Of a DNA stretch of 48,108 nt, positions 18,445-26,761 are shown piece by piece. Position numbers and translations under genes: made by a program. The stretch lies in assembly GCF_001292705.1 (NCBI RefSeq), contig NZ_LGAK01000041.1, forward strand, positions 1 through 48,108, written 5' to 3'. The DNA comes from Marinagarivorans algicola (GTDB taxonomy: Bacteria > Pseudomonadota > Gammaproteobacteria > Pseudomonadales > Cellvibrionaceae). The notes under the pieces were generated by a model. The model ran no database searches. It was not told the DNA's origin and worked only from the letters and a program-made list of their open reading frames with translations. The first letter of the stretch is position 1. Each line of letters begins with the position of its first letter.

Positions 18445-21399
18445 ATGAGTTTTTTGGCCGCACTGCGCGTGCAACAATCCCAAGTCCAATCCCAAGCTCC
18501 ATCCCAAACCGAGCAACCTCTTAAGCTATTTTACCAGCTGAGCCTTGAGCACAATACGCTGCCGACCACCGCACAACAGCGGCCCATACTACAATTACAA
18601 TTAAAGGTAGGTCTTCGACCCAATAGTCCCGAAGCCAAGCCCTATAGCCCACAAACAAGCCACCTGACACTGCCGCCACCTTTTATTCACGATACCGATA
18701 AAGCAGTATTGCGCTATTTACTCAGCACACCGCTCAGTCATGGCTGGCCAGTCATCGATACCGAGTTTATCCACGCCCTACTCAATACTGAGCGCGTCAT
18801 CTTTCAGCCTCTTAATGGCTCACCACAAAAAGTTGGGCTTAGTGCAACACATCAAAATATACTCTTCTGGCAATCACTCAGTAATGGGCAGCAGCAACTC
18901 GCCGCCCAAAGCTCTGCAAAACAATCTTTATTCACGACGGGTGATGCGCTAGCGGCTGTCAGTCTGATTGCACATAACACAACAGAGCTGACCTTGGTTA
19001 TTCATACGTTTTGTATTAATAACCAAGCCCTCAGCCCCGCACAAGTAGCACTCTTACAGCAAGCATTAACACCTCACAACTACACTTTAAGTCCCGCTGA
19101 CATTCCCGATTTTTTAATGCGTTACCAACAACCCTTTAGCGCATTGAATATTCCACTGCCTACTGCTGTCCCGTCACAGCCTTTAACCGCGCAAGTACGT
19201 GGCGCTGTTCGCTGCACACAACATCAAGGGTTAGATACACTAGCCTTAGAGTTCGTGTATATCACCGAGCATTATTGTACCTGGTTTAATGCCGATACAA
19301 CCGAGCAAAGACACAGCATTATTTTTAATGATGTGCTCTACCATATTAATCGTAACCTCGCGCTTGAAGCGCCTTTTAGCGCACGCTTCAAAAAAGCCAT
19401 TAAACCCTTTACATATAACAAAACCACCAATACCTACAGTCAAACACAAGATACCCTCTGGCAGACATTTTTTATTCATGAAAAATTAAAGCTTGAAAAA
19501 GAGGGCTTTTTTTTTAGGATCAACCACAATTTCACCAAACATTTTATTCAAGCCGATCATTTTTTAAGTGAACTTAAACAAAAAAGTGATGGCAGTATTC
19601 AGGTTGATTTATTTTTAGAGTTGGCAAATACACAGAAAGATAAACCCACTAAAATTAATTTACTGACCTTACTCGATCAAATTCATCAGTACAATTTAGG
19701 CCTGCAACATGGTGATATTACTCTAGTTCTTGAAGATGGACGTCTTCTTTTAATGCCTGCGGCACATGTCACTAAACTGACCGAAGAGTTTGGTGATGTC
19801 ATGTTTGCAGGCCGTACAAATTTAACCTTTAACCCCAATCAAGCCTCAAGGGTGGCTCAACTTGCCGCCAGTTTACCCAAACACAGTACGTGGCAAGGAG
19901 ACACGCAAATACTCGAGCACAGCCAATTATTACAGCAAGCGCCCAAAGTTATACAACAAGCCGATTGTCGCGTGAATGCGGCACTCAGACCCTACCAATG
20001 GCTAGGCGTAAACTGGATCCAGCACCTTAAAGAGTGTGGCGTTAACGGCTTATTAGCCGATGATATGGGCCTAGGTAAAACAATACAAACTATTAGCCAC
20101 CTCAGCTTAGAGCGTGCTAAAAACCCACAAGCTCAACCAGCACTCGTTGTGGTACCCACCAGCTTGCTCCATAACTGGCTTAACGAATGCCATAAATTTG
20201 CACCGCACCTAAAGGTGCTTATTTATCACGGCAACCAACGCCGAGCTAAGTTAAGCAAAAGTATTGAGGCTAATAATACCCCGCATATTATTTTAACTAG
20301 CTATCAACTCATTATTAATGATAGTGATTATTTTGAGAGTGCGCTGTTTAGCTGGCTCGTACTTGATGAAGCCCAAAATATTAAAAACCCACGCACTAAA
20401 ATACATATCGCCATTAAAAATGTACAGGCCGAGCATAAACTCTGTTTATCGGGTACCCCAGTAGAGAACAACCTGCAAGAGCTATGGGCCTTGATGAATT
20501 TTTTAATGCCTTTATGCTTAGGCAGCCTCAATGATTTTAAATTTCATTTTCAAAAACCGATTGAGCAAGAGGGCAATCACAAAAAATTAGCCCAATTGCT
20601 CAAGCGTATAGAGCCTTTTATACTGCGTCGCACTAAATCAATAGTGACTAAAGATTTACCCGAAAAAACAGAAATCCTACAAACAATTGATCTTGGTGAA
20701 GCGCAATACAGTTTTTACGAAAGCATTAAAAATGATACTTGGCAAGCACTACAACAAAGCTTAGAAGGCACCGAAAATCCGGGAGAGCAACAATTATTTG
20801 TACTTAGCGCTTTACTTAAATTACGCCAAGCGTGTTGTGACCCAGCCTTACTTGGCGAAAAAAGTACTCCTAGCGCTAAGCGCCAGCACTGCATACACAT
20901 GGCAACTGAGTTGGCCACAGAGGGCCGCGCTCTGTTAATTTTTTCTCAATTTACCAGCATGCTCGATATTTTAGCCTCAGACTTAAAAGCTGCTGGAATC
21001 AGCTATGGCTTGTTAACCGGCAAAACCCAAAACCGCCAAGCACTCGTTGAGCAGTTTCAAGCTGGGGCCTTTCCTGTTTTTTTAATCAGCCTGAAAGCCG
21101 GAGGTGTAGGTTTAAACTTAACCCGCGCCGATACAGTGATTCACTATGACCCTTGGTGGAATAGCGCAGCACAGCAACAGGCGACCGATCGCGCACACCG
21201 CATCGGACAAAAAAATGCCGTCTTTGTGTATAAACTGATCGCCAAAGATACCATTGAAGAAAAAATAGCGGCACTACAAGCGCGCAAAGCCGAGCTTGGC
21301 CAAACCATCAATCAGCAAGCACAGCAAACAGGCGCTAATTTTTCAATGAAGCTAGAAGAGCTACTGAGCCTTTGGATCGACGAGGACGCTGCATGCTAA
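18445..21399 (+). CDS. SNF2-family DEAD/DEAH-box helicase
   Basis: SWI2/SNF2 ATPases translocate on double-stranded DNA and displace bound proteins. The protein has 984 residues. Motifs in order: Walker A LLADDMGLGKT near residue 540, TSLLHNW, DEAQ box (LVLDEAQNIKN) near 643, SGTPVENNLQELW, then the C-terminal helicase domain with LIFSQFTSMLDI, GLLTGKTQNR, SLKAGGVGLNLTRADTVIHYDPWWN and the arginine-finger block QATDRAHRIGQ. The first 450 or so residues are Gln-rich and variable; the SWIM zinc finger common at the N-terminus of bacterial relatives is not seen, since no CxC-x(n)-CxH pattern occurs there. The start lies close behind a terminator. The substrate complex is unknown; HepA/RapA is a different branch. 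Confidence 0.93.
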   Translation: MSFLAALRVQQSQVQSQAPSQTEQPLKLFYQLSLEHNTLPTTAQQRPILQLQLKVGLRPNSPEAKPYSPQTSHLTLPPPFIHDTDKAVLRYLLSTPLSHGWPVIDTEFIHALLNTERVIFQPLNGSPQKVGLSATHQNILFWQSLSNGQQQLAAQSSAKQSLFTTGDALAAVSLIAHNTTELTLVIHTFCINNQALSPAQVALLQQALTPHNYTLSPADIPDFLMRYQQPFSALNIPLPTAVPSQPLTAQVRGAVRCTQHQGLDTLALEFVYITEHYCTWFNADTTEQRHSIIFNDVLYHINRNLALEAPFSARFKKAIKPFTYNKTTNTYSQTQDTLWQTFFIHEKLKLEKEGFFFRINHNFTKHFIQADHFLSELKQKSDGSIQVDLFLELANTQKDKPTKINLLTLLDQIHQYNLGLQHGDITLVLEDGRLLLMPAAHVTKLTEEFGDVMFAGRTNLTFNPNQASRVAQLAASLPKHSTWQGDTQILEHSQLLQQAPKVIQQADCRVNAALRPYQWLGVNWIQHLKECGVNGLLADDMGLGKTIQTISHLSLERAKNPQAQPALVVVPTSLLHNWLNECHKFAPHLKVLIYHGNQRRAKLSKSIEANNTPHIILTSYQLIINDSDYFESALFSWLVLDEAQNIKNPRTKIHIAIKNVQAEHKLCLSGTPVENNLQELWALMNFLMPLCLGSLNDFKFHFQKPIEQEGNHKKLAQLLKRIEPFILRRTKSIVTKDLPEKTEILQTIDLGEAQYSFYESIKNDTWQALQQSLEGTENPGEQQLFVLSALLKLRQACCDPALLGEKSTPSAKRQHCIHMATELATEGRALLIFSQFTSMLDILASDLKAAGISYGLLTGKTQNRQALVEQFQAGAFPVFLISLKAGGVGLNLTRADTVIHYDPWWNSAAQQQATDRAHRIGQKNAVFVYKLIAKDTIEEKIAALQARKAELGQTINQQAQQTGANFSMKLEELLSLWIDEDAAC

Positions 21400-21417
21400 A
21401 CCCTCAATAGTGATTAT

Positions 21418-21603
21418 TCAGCCGTCACGTGCTAACTGCCGACGTAGACAACGCTGAATAATTTCCATTTTTACTGCCTCCTCCGCTTGAGACCAGCATT
21501 TGATCTCTTCAAGGGTACGATGGCAACCAGAGCACACATCGTTTGCGTCAAGGTTACAGCTTTTGATACAAGGTGAAAGAATGACACTGGATGTCGTTAG
21601 CAT
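21418..21603 (-). CDS. DUF1289-family protein
   Basis: The motif SPCIKSCNLDANDVCSGCHR, followed by TLEEIKCW and a basic C-terminus, is the DUF1289 signature with four conserved cysteines in a CxxxC...CxxC pattern, likely binding a metal or Fe-S cluster. The role is unknown. The ATG at 21603 gives 61 residues and follows AAGG; an upstream ATG at 21660 would add a hydrophobic stretch not typical of the family. It is convergent with the SNF2 helicase, 18 bases between stops. Confidence 0.82.
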   Translation of the reverse strand: MLTTSSVILSPCIKSCNLDANDVCSGCHRTLEEIKCWSQAEEAVKMEIIQRCLRRQLARDG

Positions 21604-21660
21604 ACCAATGGGCCTTATCTGTGGCGTTAAAATTTGCAAAATTGCGCTAACCGCCATCAT

Positions 21661-22125
21661 AGTAACGTATTTGGCACTTATTTATTCGTAAAAATACCCG
21701 AAATAATATCGTGCTATCTTTACTATCAGCCTTCAACCCTCTAAACGCATAGACAGCAAGCTGTCATCCATATTGAATAACAAAGCGCGTAAGCCGCCTC
21801 ATCTACTATTAAACCTATAATCTCTTTTACTATTAAACCTATAATCTCTTTAGCAATATTTACATTGACTGCTAGTATCTTTAATGGAAATGACGCTATT
21901 TGATGTCTACAAATAATCGATAATCATGAGTTCATCATTGATAAGACATTTACAGTTGATAAATTTTTACATCATTAGAAATTTATATAACAAAAACATA
22001 TAAGCTATTTTTTAATAAGGAGTTCTAATGTTTTTTTCAGGCGGTCTGCAATTCATTAGATGACTATTGATGTATTGATGTGCATCTGGCCATGTATTCA
22101 ATCACTAAAATATAAGGGCAATATA
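21661..22125. other. Intergenic region upstream of the porin gene
   Basis: About 465 A/T-rich bases separate the DUF1289 gene from the porin. It contains a 24-bp tandem duplication (21805-21852) and presumably the porin promoter and leader, but I cannot single out a promoter. I see no gene. Confidence 0.5.
21805..21852. repeat. 24-bp tandem duplication
   Basis: A 24-bp unit beginning ACTATTAAACCTATAATC is repeated head to tail, with one mismatch in the final base. Confidence 0.93.
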
Positions 22126-23265
22126 ATGAGATTATTTATTGTTAGTTTAATGTCACTTTTGATGTTGTTTTCTCTACCTGCGATTTCTGATATTAAGTTT
22201 ACCGGCTATGGCTCTATTATAGGGGGAAGAACATTAGGCCAGGTAGATGATCCGTTGCAACCGGGTCAAAAGCGCGATGAAATACTTACCGCTGATTTTT
22301 ATGATGTAGGCCAGTACAACAATGACTTTACATTTAATGCAGAATCTATTTTTGCACTACAAACAGTGGTTAAACTGAGTGATCAGCTCAAAATTACTGG
22401 GCAACTAGTCGCTAAAGCAGTAGATAAATTTCAGCCAGAATTTGACTGGTACTATTTAACTTACACCGCCAACGATAGCTTAACGTTTATGGCGGGTAGA
22501 AGAAATATTCCCATGTATTACTACTCGGAATATTCAGAAGTAGGGTTTGCTTATCCCTGGATGCGTCCACCTTCAAACTTGTACTGGTGGCAGGTCACTC
22601 AATTTAACGGCTTACATGCCATGTACGATTTTGAATTAGGTAAGTATGATAATACCCTTACCTTTTTTTATGGCAATGAATACTCTAACGATAATGTAGA
22701 GCTACTATATTACAATAAACTGTATGGCGGCTCAGCTCAAGCCATTAATGAATTTTGGACAAAAATTGCTGGCCTTAACTGGAATATATCGGGTGACAAT
22801 TTTGACCTTAGATTTGTGTACTTTCAAAATAATCGAGGCCGTGAAACCATTGAACAAGATGGCAGTATTACAGACGGCACACCTTTTACGCAAAGCTTTA
22901 TGGGGGTAGGCGGTAAAGTAGATATTCAAAATTTAACCGTCCTTTTTGACTGGAACGTCGCGCAATACAAAGACGCTGTAGAAACAAAATTTCCTACTTA
23001 TTTAGTCTCGCTCGTGTACAACATTGGTGATTATCAGCCGTATATTGTTTACTCAAAAGCAAATCAAGAACAGGGCAAATTACAAATTACCAAAGACTTA
23101 GAAGAGCATTATATTATGGGTTATGGGTTGCGTTATAACGTACTACCCAACGCATCACTCAAATTGCAGTATGATCATTTTGAAGATGAAGGCAATGCCG
23201 CAACAGGCTGGGCCTATCACGGTAACTCTGACACGGTGACTGTCGGCTTAGATTTTATTCTATAA
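22126..23265 (+). CDS. Predicted outer-membrane porin
   Basis: The ATG at 22126, behind AAGGGC, begins a signal peptide (MRLFIVSLMSLLMLFSLPAIS) and gives 379 residues; an in-frame ATG at 22060 would place 22 non-signal residues in front. The mature protein starts DIKFTGYGSIIGG, a typical first porin strand, and shows many alternating strands (LTFMAGRRNIPMYYYSE, TLTFFYGNEYS, FDLRFVYFQNN, ASLKLQYDHFE), ending VTVGLDFIL, a barrel-type C-terminus except that the last residue is Leu rather than Phe. It resembles a general bacterial porin; the substrate is not predictable. It is a single gene with a terminator after it. Confidence 0.8.
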   Translation: MRLFIVSLMSLLMLFSLPAISDIKFTGYGSIIGGRTLGQVDDPLQPGQKRDEILTADFYDVGQYNNDFTFNAESIFALQTVVKLSDQLKITGQLVAKAVDKFQPEFDWYYLTYTANDSLTFMAGRRNIPMYYYSEYSEVGFAYPWMRPPSNLYWWQVTQFNGLHAMYDFELGKYDNTLTFFYGNEYSNDNVELLYYNKLYGGSAQAINEFWTKIAGLNWNISGDNFDLRFVYFQNNRGRETIEQDGSITDGTPFTQSFMGVGGKVDIQNLTVLFDWNVAQYKDAVETKFPTYLVSLVYNIGDYQPYIVYSKANQEQGKLQITKDLEEHYIMGYGLRYNVLPNASLKLQYDHFEDEGNAATGWAYHGNSDTVTVGLDFIL

Positions 23266-23295
23266 ATCGCCGACTAAAGAGAACACTGAATAAAT

Positions 23296-23326
23296 AAAAA
23301 CCGAGCTTAAAAGGCTCGGTTTTTTT
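23296..23326. terminator. Bidirectional terminator between porin and ftsX
   Basis: A 6-bp stem CCGAGC / GCTCGG (23301-23319) is flanked by AAAAA on the left and TTTTTTT on the right, so it can end both the porin transcript and the minus-strand fts transcript. Confidence 0.88.
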
Positions 23327-23351
23327 ATGCCAATAAGTCAATTAGCTGGTA

Positions 23352-24377
23352 CTACGTTGGTTCAATCTCGTTTAGGTGTTTACCCACGGCTAACCACGCC
23401 GAAAACAAACCTAAAAAAGTACTGACTGCTAACAACGATAAATTATCGAATAAACTTAAGCCTGCGAGCGCAAAGCTGCTTTGATAAGCGGCGGCTAAGC
23501 TTGCGACCGACTCAGCCAGCGATTGGTGACCAAGCTCGACCAGCAGCACCGCCAAAGCGCCACCAAAAAAGCCATACCATGCACCCGTGTACAAAAAGGG
23601 CCGGCGTACAAAACCATTCGTACCACCGACAAGCTTCACAATCACAATTTCGTCGCGGCGGCTTTCGATAGCTAAACGAATACTATTACCCAGCGCGAGC
23701 AACACCCCCAAACCTAAAAGACTGGCAAGAATAGTGACTATTTTTTTGCCAAGCACCATAATTTCTCGTAAACGACGCACCCAATCCATATCCATATCCA
23801 CCGATTCAACTAAAGCACTTTTAGACATACTTTGACCTAAGGCCGCCAAACCTGCAGGTGTGGCGGCTTGCGCAGATGGGGTCACGACCAGTGTTGGCGG
23901 TAGAGGATTTTGCTCGAGTAAATCTAAGGCATTGCCAAAGCCCGCCATTGTTTGAAAGCTCGCGAGGGCTTCTTTAGGCGATATATACTCCACACTTTTC
24001 ACATCAGCACGATCACTCAGCTCTTTTTGAAAGCCCTCAATCGCCGCTTCACGGGCACGCGTATGTAAATATACCGAGATTTTAGGGCTTGCATCCCAGC
24101 TATCGCCCAAGCTTTGCACATTATTGATCGCGATAAAAAGGGTCGTCGGTAGCGCCAACGCAATCGCCACCACTAAGCTTGTCATAATCGTTTGCAGCGG
24201 CATACCCAGTAAGCGCAGTAAGCTGCTCACGGCAGATATACGATGGTGCTGACGCCAGCTTTTAAACTTTTGCCCAAAAGGCGTTTGGCTTTGCACTGCA
24301 CCGCGTTGATTAGCCAAGTCTTTGGACGCGTTTTTGGCTGGGCTCATTTTTGCGCCTTGCGTTTTTTTACTCACCAC
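23352..24377 (-). CDS. ftsX: Cell division protein FtsX
   Basis: FtsX is the membrane partner of FtsE; the complex activates peptidoglycan hydrolases at the division site. The protein has 341 residues with a basic cytoplasmic N-terminal extension of about 60 residues, a first membrane helix (IMTSLVVAIALALPTTLFIA), a periplasmic domain (ISVYLHTRAREAAIEGFQKEL to DMDMDWVRRL) and three more membrane helices with SRRDEIVIVKLVGGTNGFVRRPFLYTG between. It starts with GTG at 24377 (a second GTG follows directly) and overlaps the ftsE stop by seven bases, so translation is coupled. The usual downstream gene rpoH is absent; a porin is there instead. Confidence 0.95.
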   Translation of the reverse strand: MVSKKTQGAKMSPAKNASKDLANQRGAVQSQTPFGQKFKSWRQHHRISAVSSLLRLLGMPLQTIMTSLVVAIALALPTTLFIAINNVQSLGDSWDASPKISVYLHTRAREAAIEGFQKELSDRADVKSVEYISPKEALASFQTMAGFGNALDLLEQNPLPPTLVVTPSAQAATPAGLAALGQSMSKSALVESVDMDMDWVRRLREIMVLGKKIVTILASLLGLGVLLALGNSIRLAIESRRDEIVIVKLVGGTNGFVRRPFLYTGAWYGFFGGALAVLLVELGHQSLAESVASLAAAYQSSFALAGLSLFDNLSLLAVSTFLGLFSAWLAVGKHLNEIEPT

Positions 24378-25039
24378 ATTGCTCCATCATGCGTTAATTG
24401 ACCGCCTTCAAGAGTCAGTACGCGCCGGTTCATGCGTTTAATCAGCTCAATATCATGACTTGCAATCATTACCGTGACGCCCACCTCACTAAATTGGCGA
24501 AATAGCTCCATAATCTCGGCGCTCAACTCGGGATCAAGATTACCAGTGGGTTCATCGGCAAGTAAAACAGGCGGCTTATTCACTACGGCACGGGCAATAC
24601 CGACACGCTGCTGCTCCCCGCCCGAGAGCGAAATAGGTAAAGCATTTTCTTTGCTCAATAGGCCCACTTTATCGAGCGCTGCACGTACACGACGCGCTAC
24701 ATCACGGTGATGTATACCGCAAATTTGTAAAGGCAGTGCAACGTTTTCAAAAACCGAGCGATCAAACAATAATTGATGATTTTGAAAAACAGCACCCACT
24801 TGGCGACGGTGATAGGGCACATGGCTAGAGCCCAAACGGCCTAAATTGCGCCCTGCAATCATGACTTCACCACTGGTGGGCTTTTCCATCAACATAATAA
24901 GCTTCATTAGGGTGCTTTTGCCTGCACCTGAGTGGCCCGTTAAAAATACAATCTCTCGCTCTTCTACGCTAAAACTGACTTTATTTAACGCTTCTTGCCC
25001 TGTGGCATAGCGTTTACACACATCATGAAATTCGATCAT
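24371..25039 (-). CDS. ftsE: Cell division ATP-binding protein FtsE
   Basis: This is the ABC-type ATPase of the FtsEX complex. The protein has 222 residues, exactly the usual size. Walker [11 protein letters not shown]-loop VFQNHQLL, signature [14 protein letters not shown], Walker [13 protein letters not shown] and H-loop MIASHD are all intact. It overlaps ftsX by seven bases. It is separated from ftsY by about 340 bases, whereas in most relatives the genes nearly touch. Confidence 0.97.
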   Translation of the reverse strand: MIEFHDVCKRYATGQEALNKVSFSVEEREIVFLTGHSGAGKSTLMKLIMLMEKPTSGEVMIAGRNLGRLGSSHVPYHRRQVGAVFQNHQLLFDRSVFENVALPLQICGIHHRDVARRVRAALDKVGLLSKENALPISLSGGEQQRVGIARAVVNKPPVLLADEPTGNLDPELSAEIMELFRQFSEVGVTVMIASHDIELIKRMNRRVLTLEGGQLTHDGAMW

Positions 25040-25381
25040 TACCAGCGATATTCCTTTGTCAATAGGGTTTTGCAGGCTTAATTAGGCATAATCGTCATAC
25101 GACAGCCAAGTAAATGATGCTTACTGTAGCGCGCTAAGGCGCTTTCGCCAAATAAGGTAGGAGTCGATGAGGAATAGAGCGTGATTTTGTATTAATACCT
25201 GCCGGTATATAGTGGCCAAAACACAGATGCACCCGCACACCACCACAACAACGCGACGGCGCCCACCCTTAAGTGTTTTACACACACGTTAAACATAACG
25301 ACCAGAACTTAAAAGGTGGGCGATTCAAGGCTAAACGACGCATGAGAGCCGCTAGAGTATACAAACACTCTAAGCGAGTTC
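25040..25381. other. Spacer between ftsY and ftsE with an inverted repeat
   Basis: The gap of 342 bases within an otherwise conserved operon has no supported gene. Its main structure is an interrupted inverted repeat at 25260-25322. A promoter for ftsEX could lie here; none is obvious. Confidence 0.55.
25260..25322. repeat. Interrupted inverted repeat in the ftsY-ftsE spacer
   Basis: The left arm CGCCCACC-C-TTAAGT (25260-25274) pairs with the right arm ACTTAA-AA-GGTGGGCG (25307-25322): 8 bp plus 6 bp with a small internal loop and a 32-base apical loop. No T-run follows on the transcribed strand. Confidence 0.75.
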
Positions 25382-26536
25382 TTACTCATCGTCCCCGTCT
25401 TTTCTAAACAATGCATTAACAAAAGCTTTAGCTCTAAAGGGCTGAAGGTCTTCTATACCCTCACCAACACCAATCAAGCGAATGGGCAAACCCAATTTTT
25501 GGCTCAGCGCAAAAATAACACCACCTTTAGCCGTACCGTCGAGCTTAGTTAACGCTAAACCTGTCACGCCTGCCACTGTCTGAAAGTGCTCTGCTTGATT
25601 CACGGCATTTTGGCCGGTACCCGCATCGAGCACCAAGAGCACCTCGTGTGGCGCGGTATTATCGACTTTGCCCATCACGCGCTTCACTTTAGCAAGCTCT
25701 TCCATCAAGTGACTTTTGTTATGCAAGCGCCCGGCGGTATCACAGATCACGACATCGAGTTGCTTAGATTTTGCCGAGGCAATAGCATCATAAATAACAC
25801 TCGCGCTGTCGGCGCCGGTGTGCTGCGCCACCACATGGATATCATTGCGCTCGCCCCACACTTGTAGCTGCTCTACCGCCGCAGCACGGAAGGTATCACC
25901 GGCCGCTAGCATCACACTTTTCCCTTCTTGGCGCAGCTGATAAGCCAGCTTGCCAATCGTCGTTGTTTTACCCACACCGTTTACGCCTACCACTAAAATC
26001 ACATAGGGCTGCTTAGTGCTATCAATCACCAGTGGCTGCTCGGCAGGGGTAATAATATCGAGTAACTTAGTTTGCAGCGCCGCATACAGGGCATCGGAGT
26101 CGGCTAATTGCTTACGCTCTACTTCAGCGGTTAATGCATCAATAATATCAGTGGTTGCTTCAATACCCACGTCAGCCATTAAAAGCTGTGTTTCTAGCTC
26201 TTCGAGCAACTCGTCATCAATGGCTTTTTTGCCCAATAGCAAATTGCCAAAGCCTTCTGCAAATTGATGACTGGTACGAGCTAGGCCGTTTTTAATCCGC
26301 GCAAACCAGCTTTGTGACTTGGGTTTTTCTCGGGTCTCGGCCGTATGCACCGCTGGCGCTTCAATTTTTACTGGCTGCGCATTGCTTGATGCCGCATCAG
26401 AGTCTGACTCAATACTCTGACTATCGCGGCTAAATAAGCCCATAAAGCCTTTTTTCTCGGCTTTTACTTCACTTTTTGCGGGAGTTTCGGGTTTTTTTGG
26501 AGCAGAATTTTGGGTTTTATCGCGTTTAAAAAACAT
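25382..26536 (-). CDS. ftsY: Signal recognition particle receptor FtsY
   Basis: FtsY is the membrane-associated SRP receptor GTPase for cotranslational insertion of membrane proteins. The protein has 384 residues. An acidic/basic N-terminal A domain (about 90 residues, starting MFFKRDKTQN) is followed by the NG domain: LLGKKAIDDELLEELETQLL, G1 GVNGVGKTTTIGKLA, GDTFRAAAVEQLQVW, G3 DTAGRLHN, G4 TKLDGTAKGG and the end IRLIGVGEGIEDLQPF. All GTPase motifs are intact. The usual upstream neighbour rsmD is missing; a methyltransferase gene at 26762-28222 lies upstream on the same strand. Confidence 0.97.
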   Translation of the reverse strand: MFFKRDKTQNSAPKKPETPAKSEVKAEKKGFMGLFSRDSQSIESDSDAASSNAQPVKIEAPAVHTAETREKPKSQSWFARIKNGLARTSHQFAEGFGNLLLGKKAIDDELLEELETQLLMADVGIEATTDIIDALTAEVERKQLADSDALYAALQTKLLDIITPAEQPLVIDSTKQPYVILVVGVNGVGKTTTIGKLAYQLRQEGKSVMLAAGDTFRAAAVEQLQVWGERNDIHVVAQHTGADSASVIYDAIASAKSKQLDVVICDTAGRLHNKSHLMEELAKVKRVMGKVDNTAPHEVLLVLDAGTGQNAVNQAEHFQTVAGVTGLALTKLDGTAKGGVIFALSQKLGLPIRLIGVGEGIEDLQPFRAKAFVNALFRKDGDDE

Positions 26537-26761
26537 GGGCTATTAACTGTCGCCGTTGGCGTTTACAAATAGAAGGGAAAGGTAGCCGCACAGGCTATAG
26601 CTGTCTATATAAGCGGCGTACAAAATTTAGACGTAATCGTACCATTTTGTAGGTTGTTTGCTCCAGCGATGAATAATCGAGACGCACGCAATCACTGTGT
26701 TAATTGTGGTGCTCCGTACACGCCATTGGCATTGCGCCGCTCTTATACCCCGCCTGTGCCG

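Noticed and set aside
22060-22125. Upstream ATG for the porin
   Set aside because: It puts 22 residues before the signal peptide; ATG at 22126 has a ribosome-binding site.
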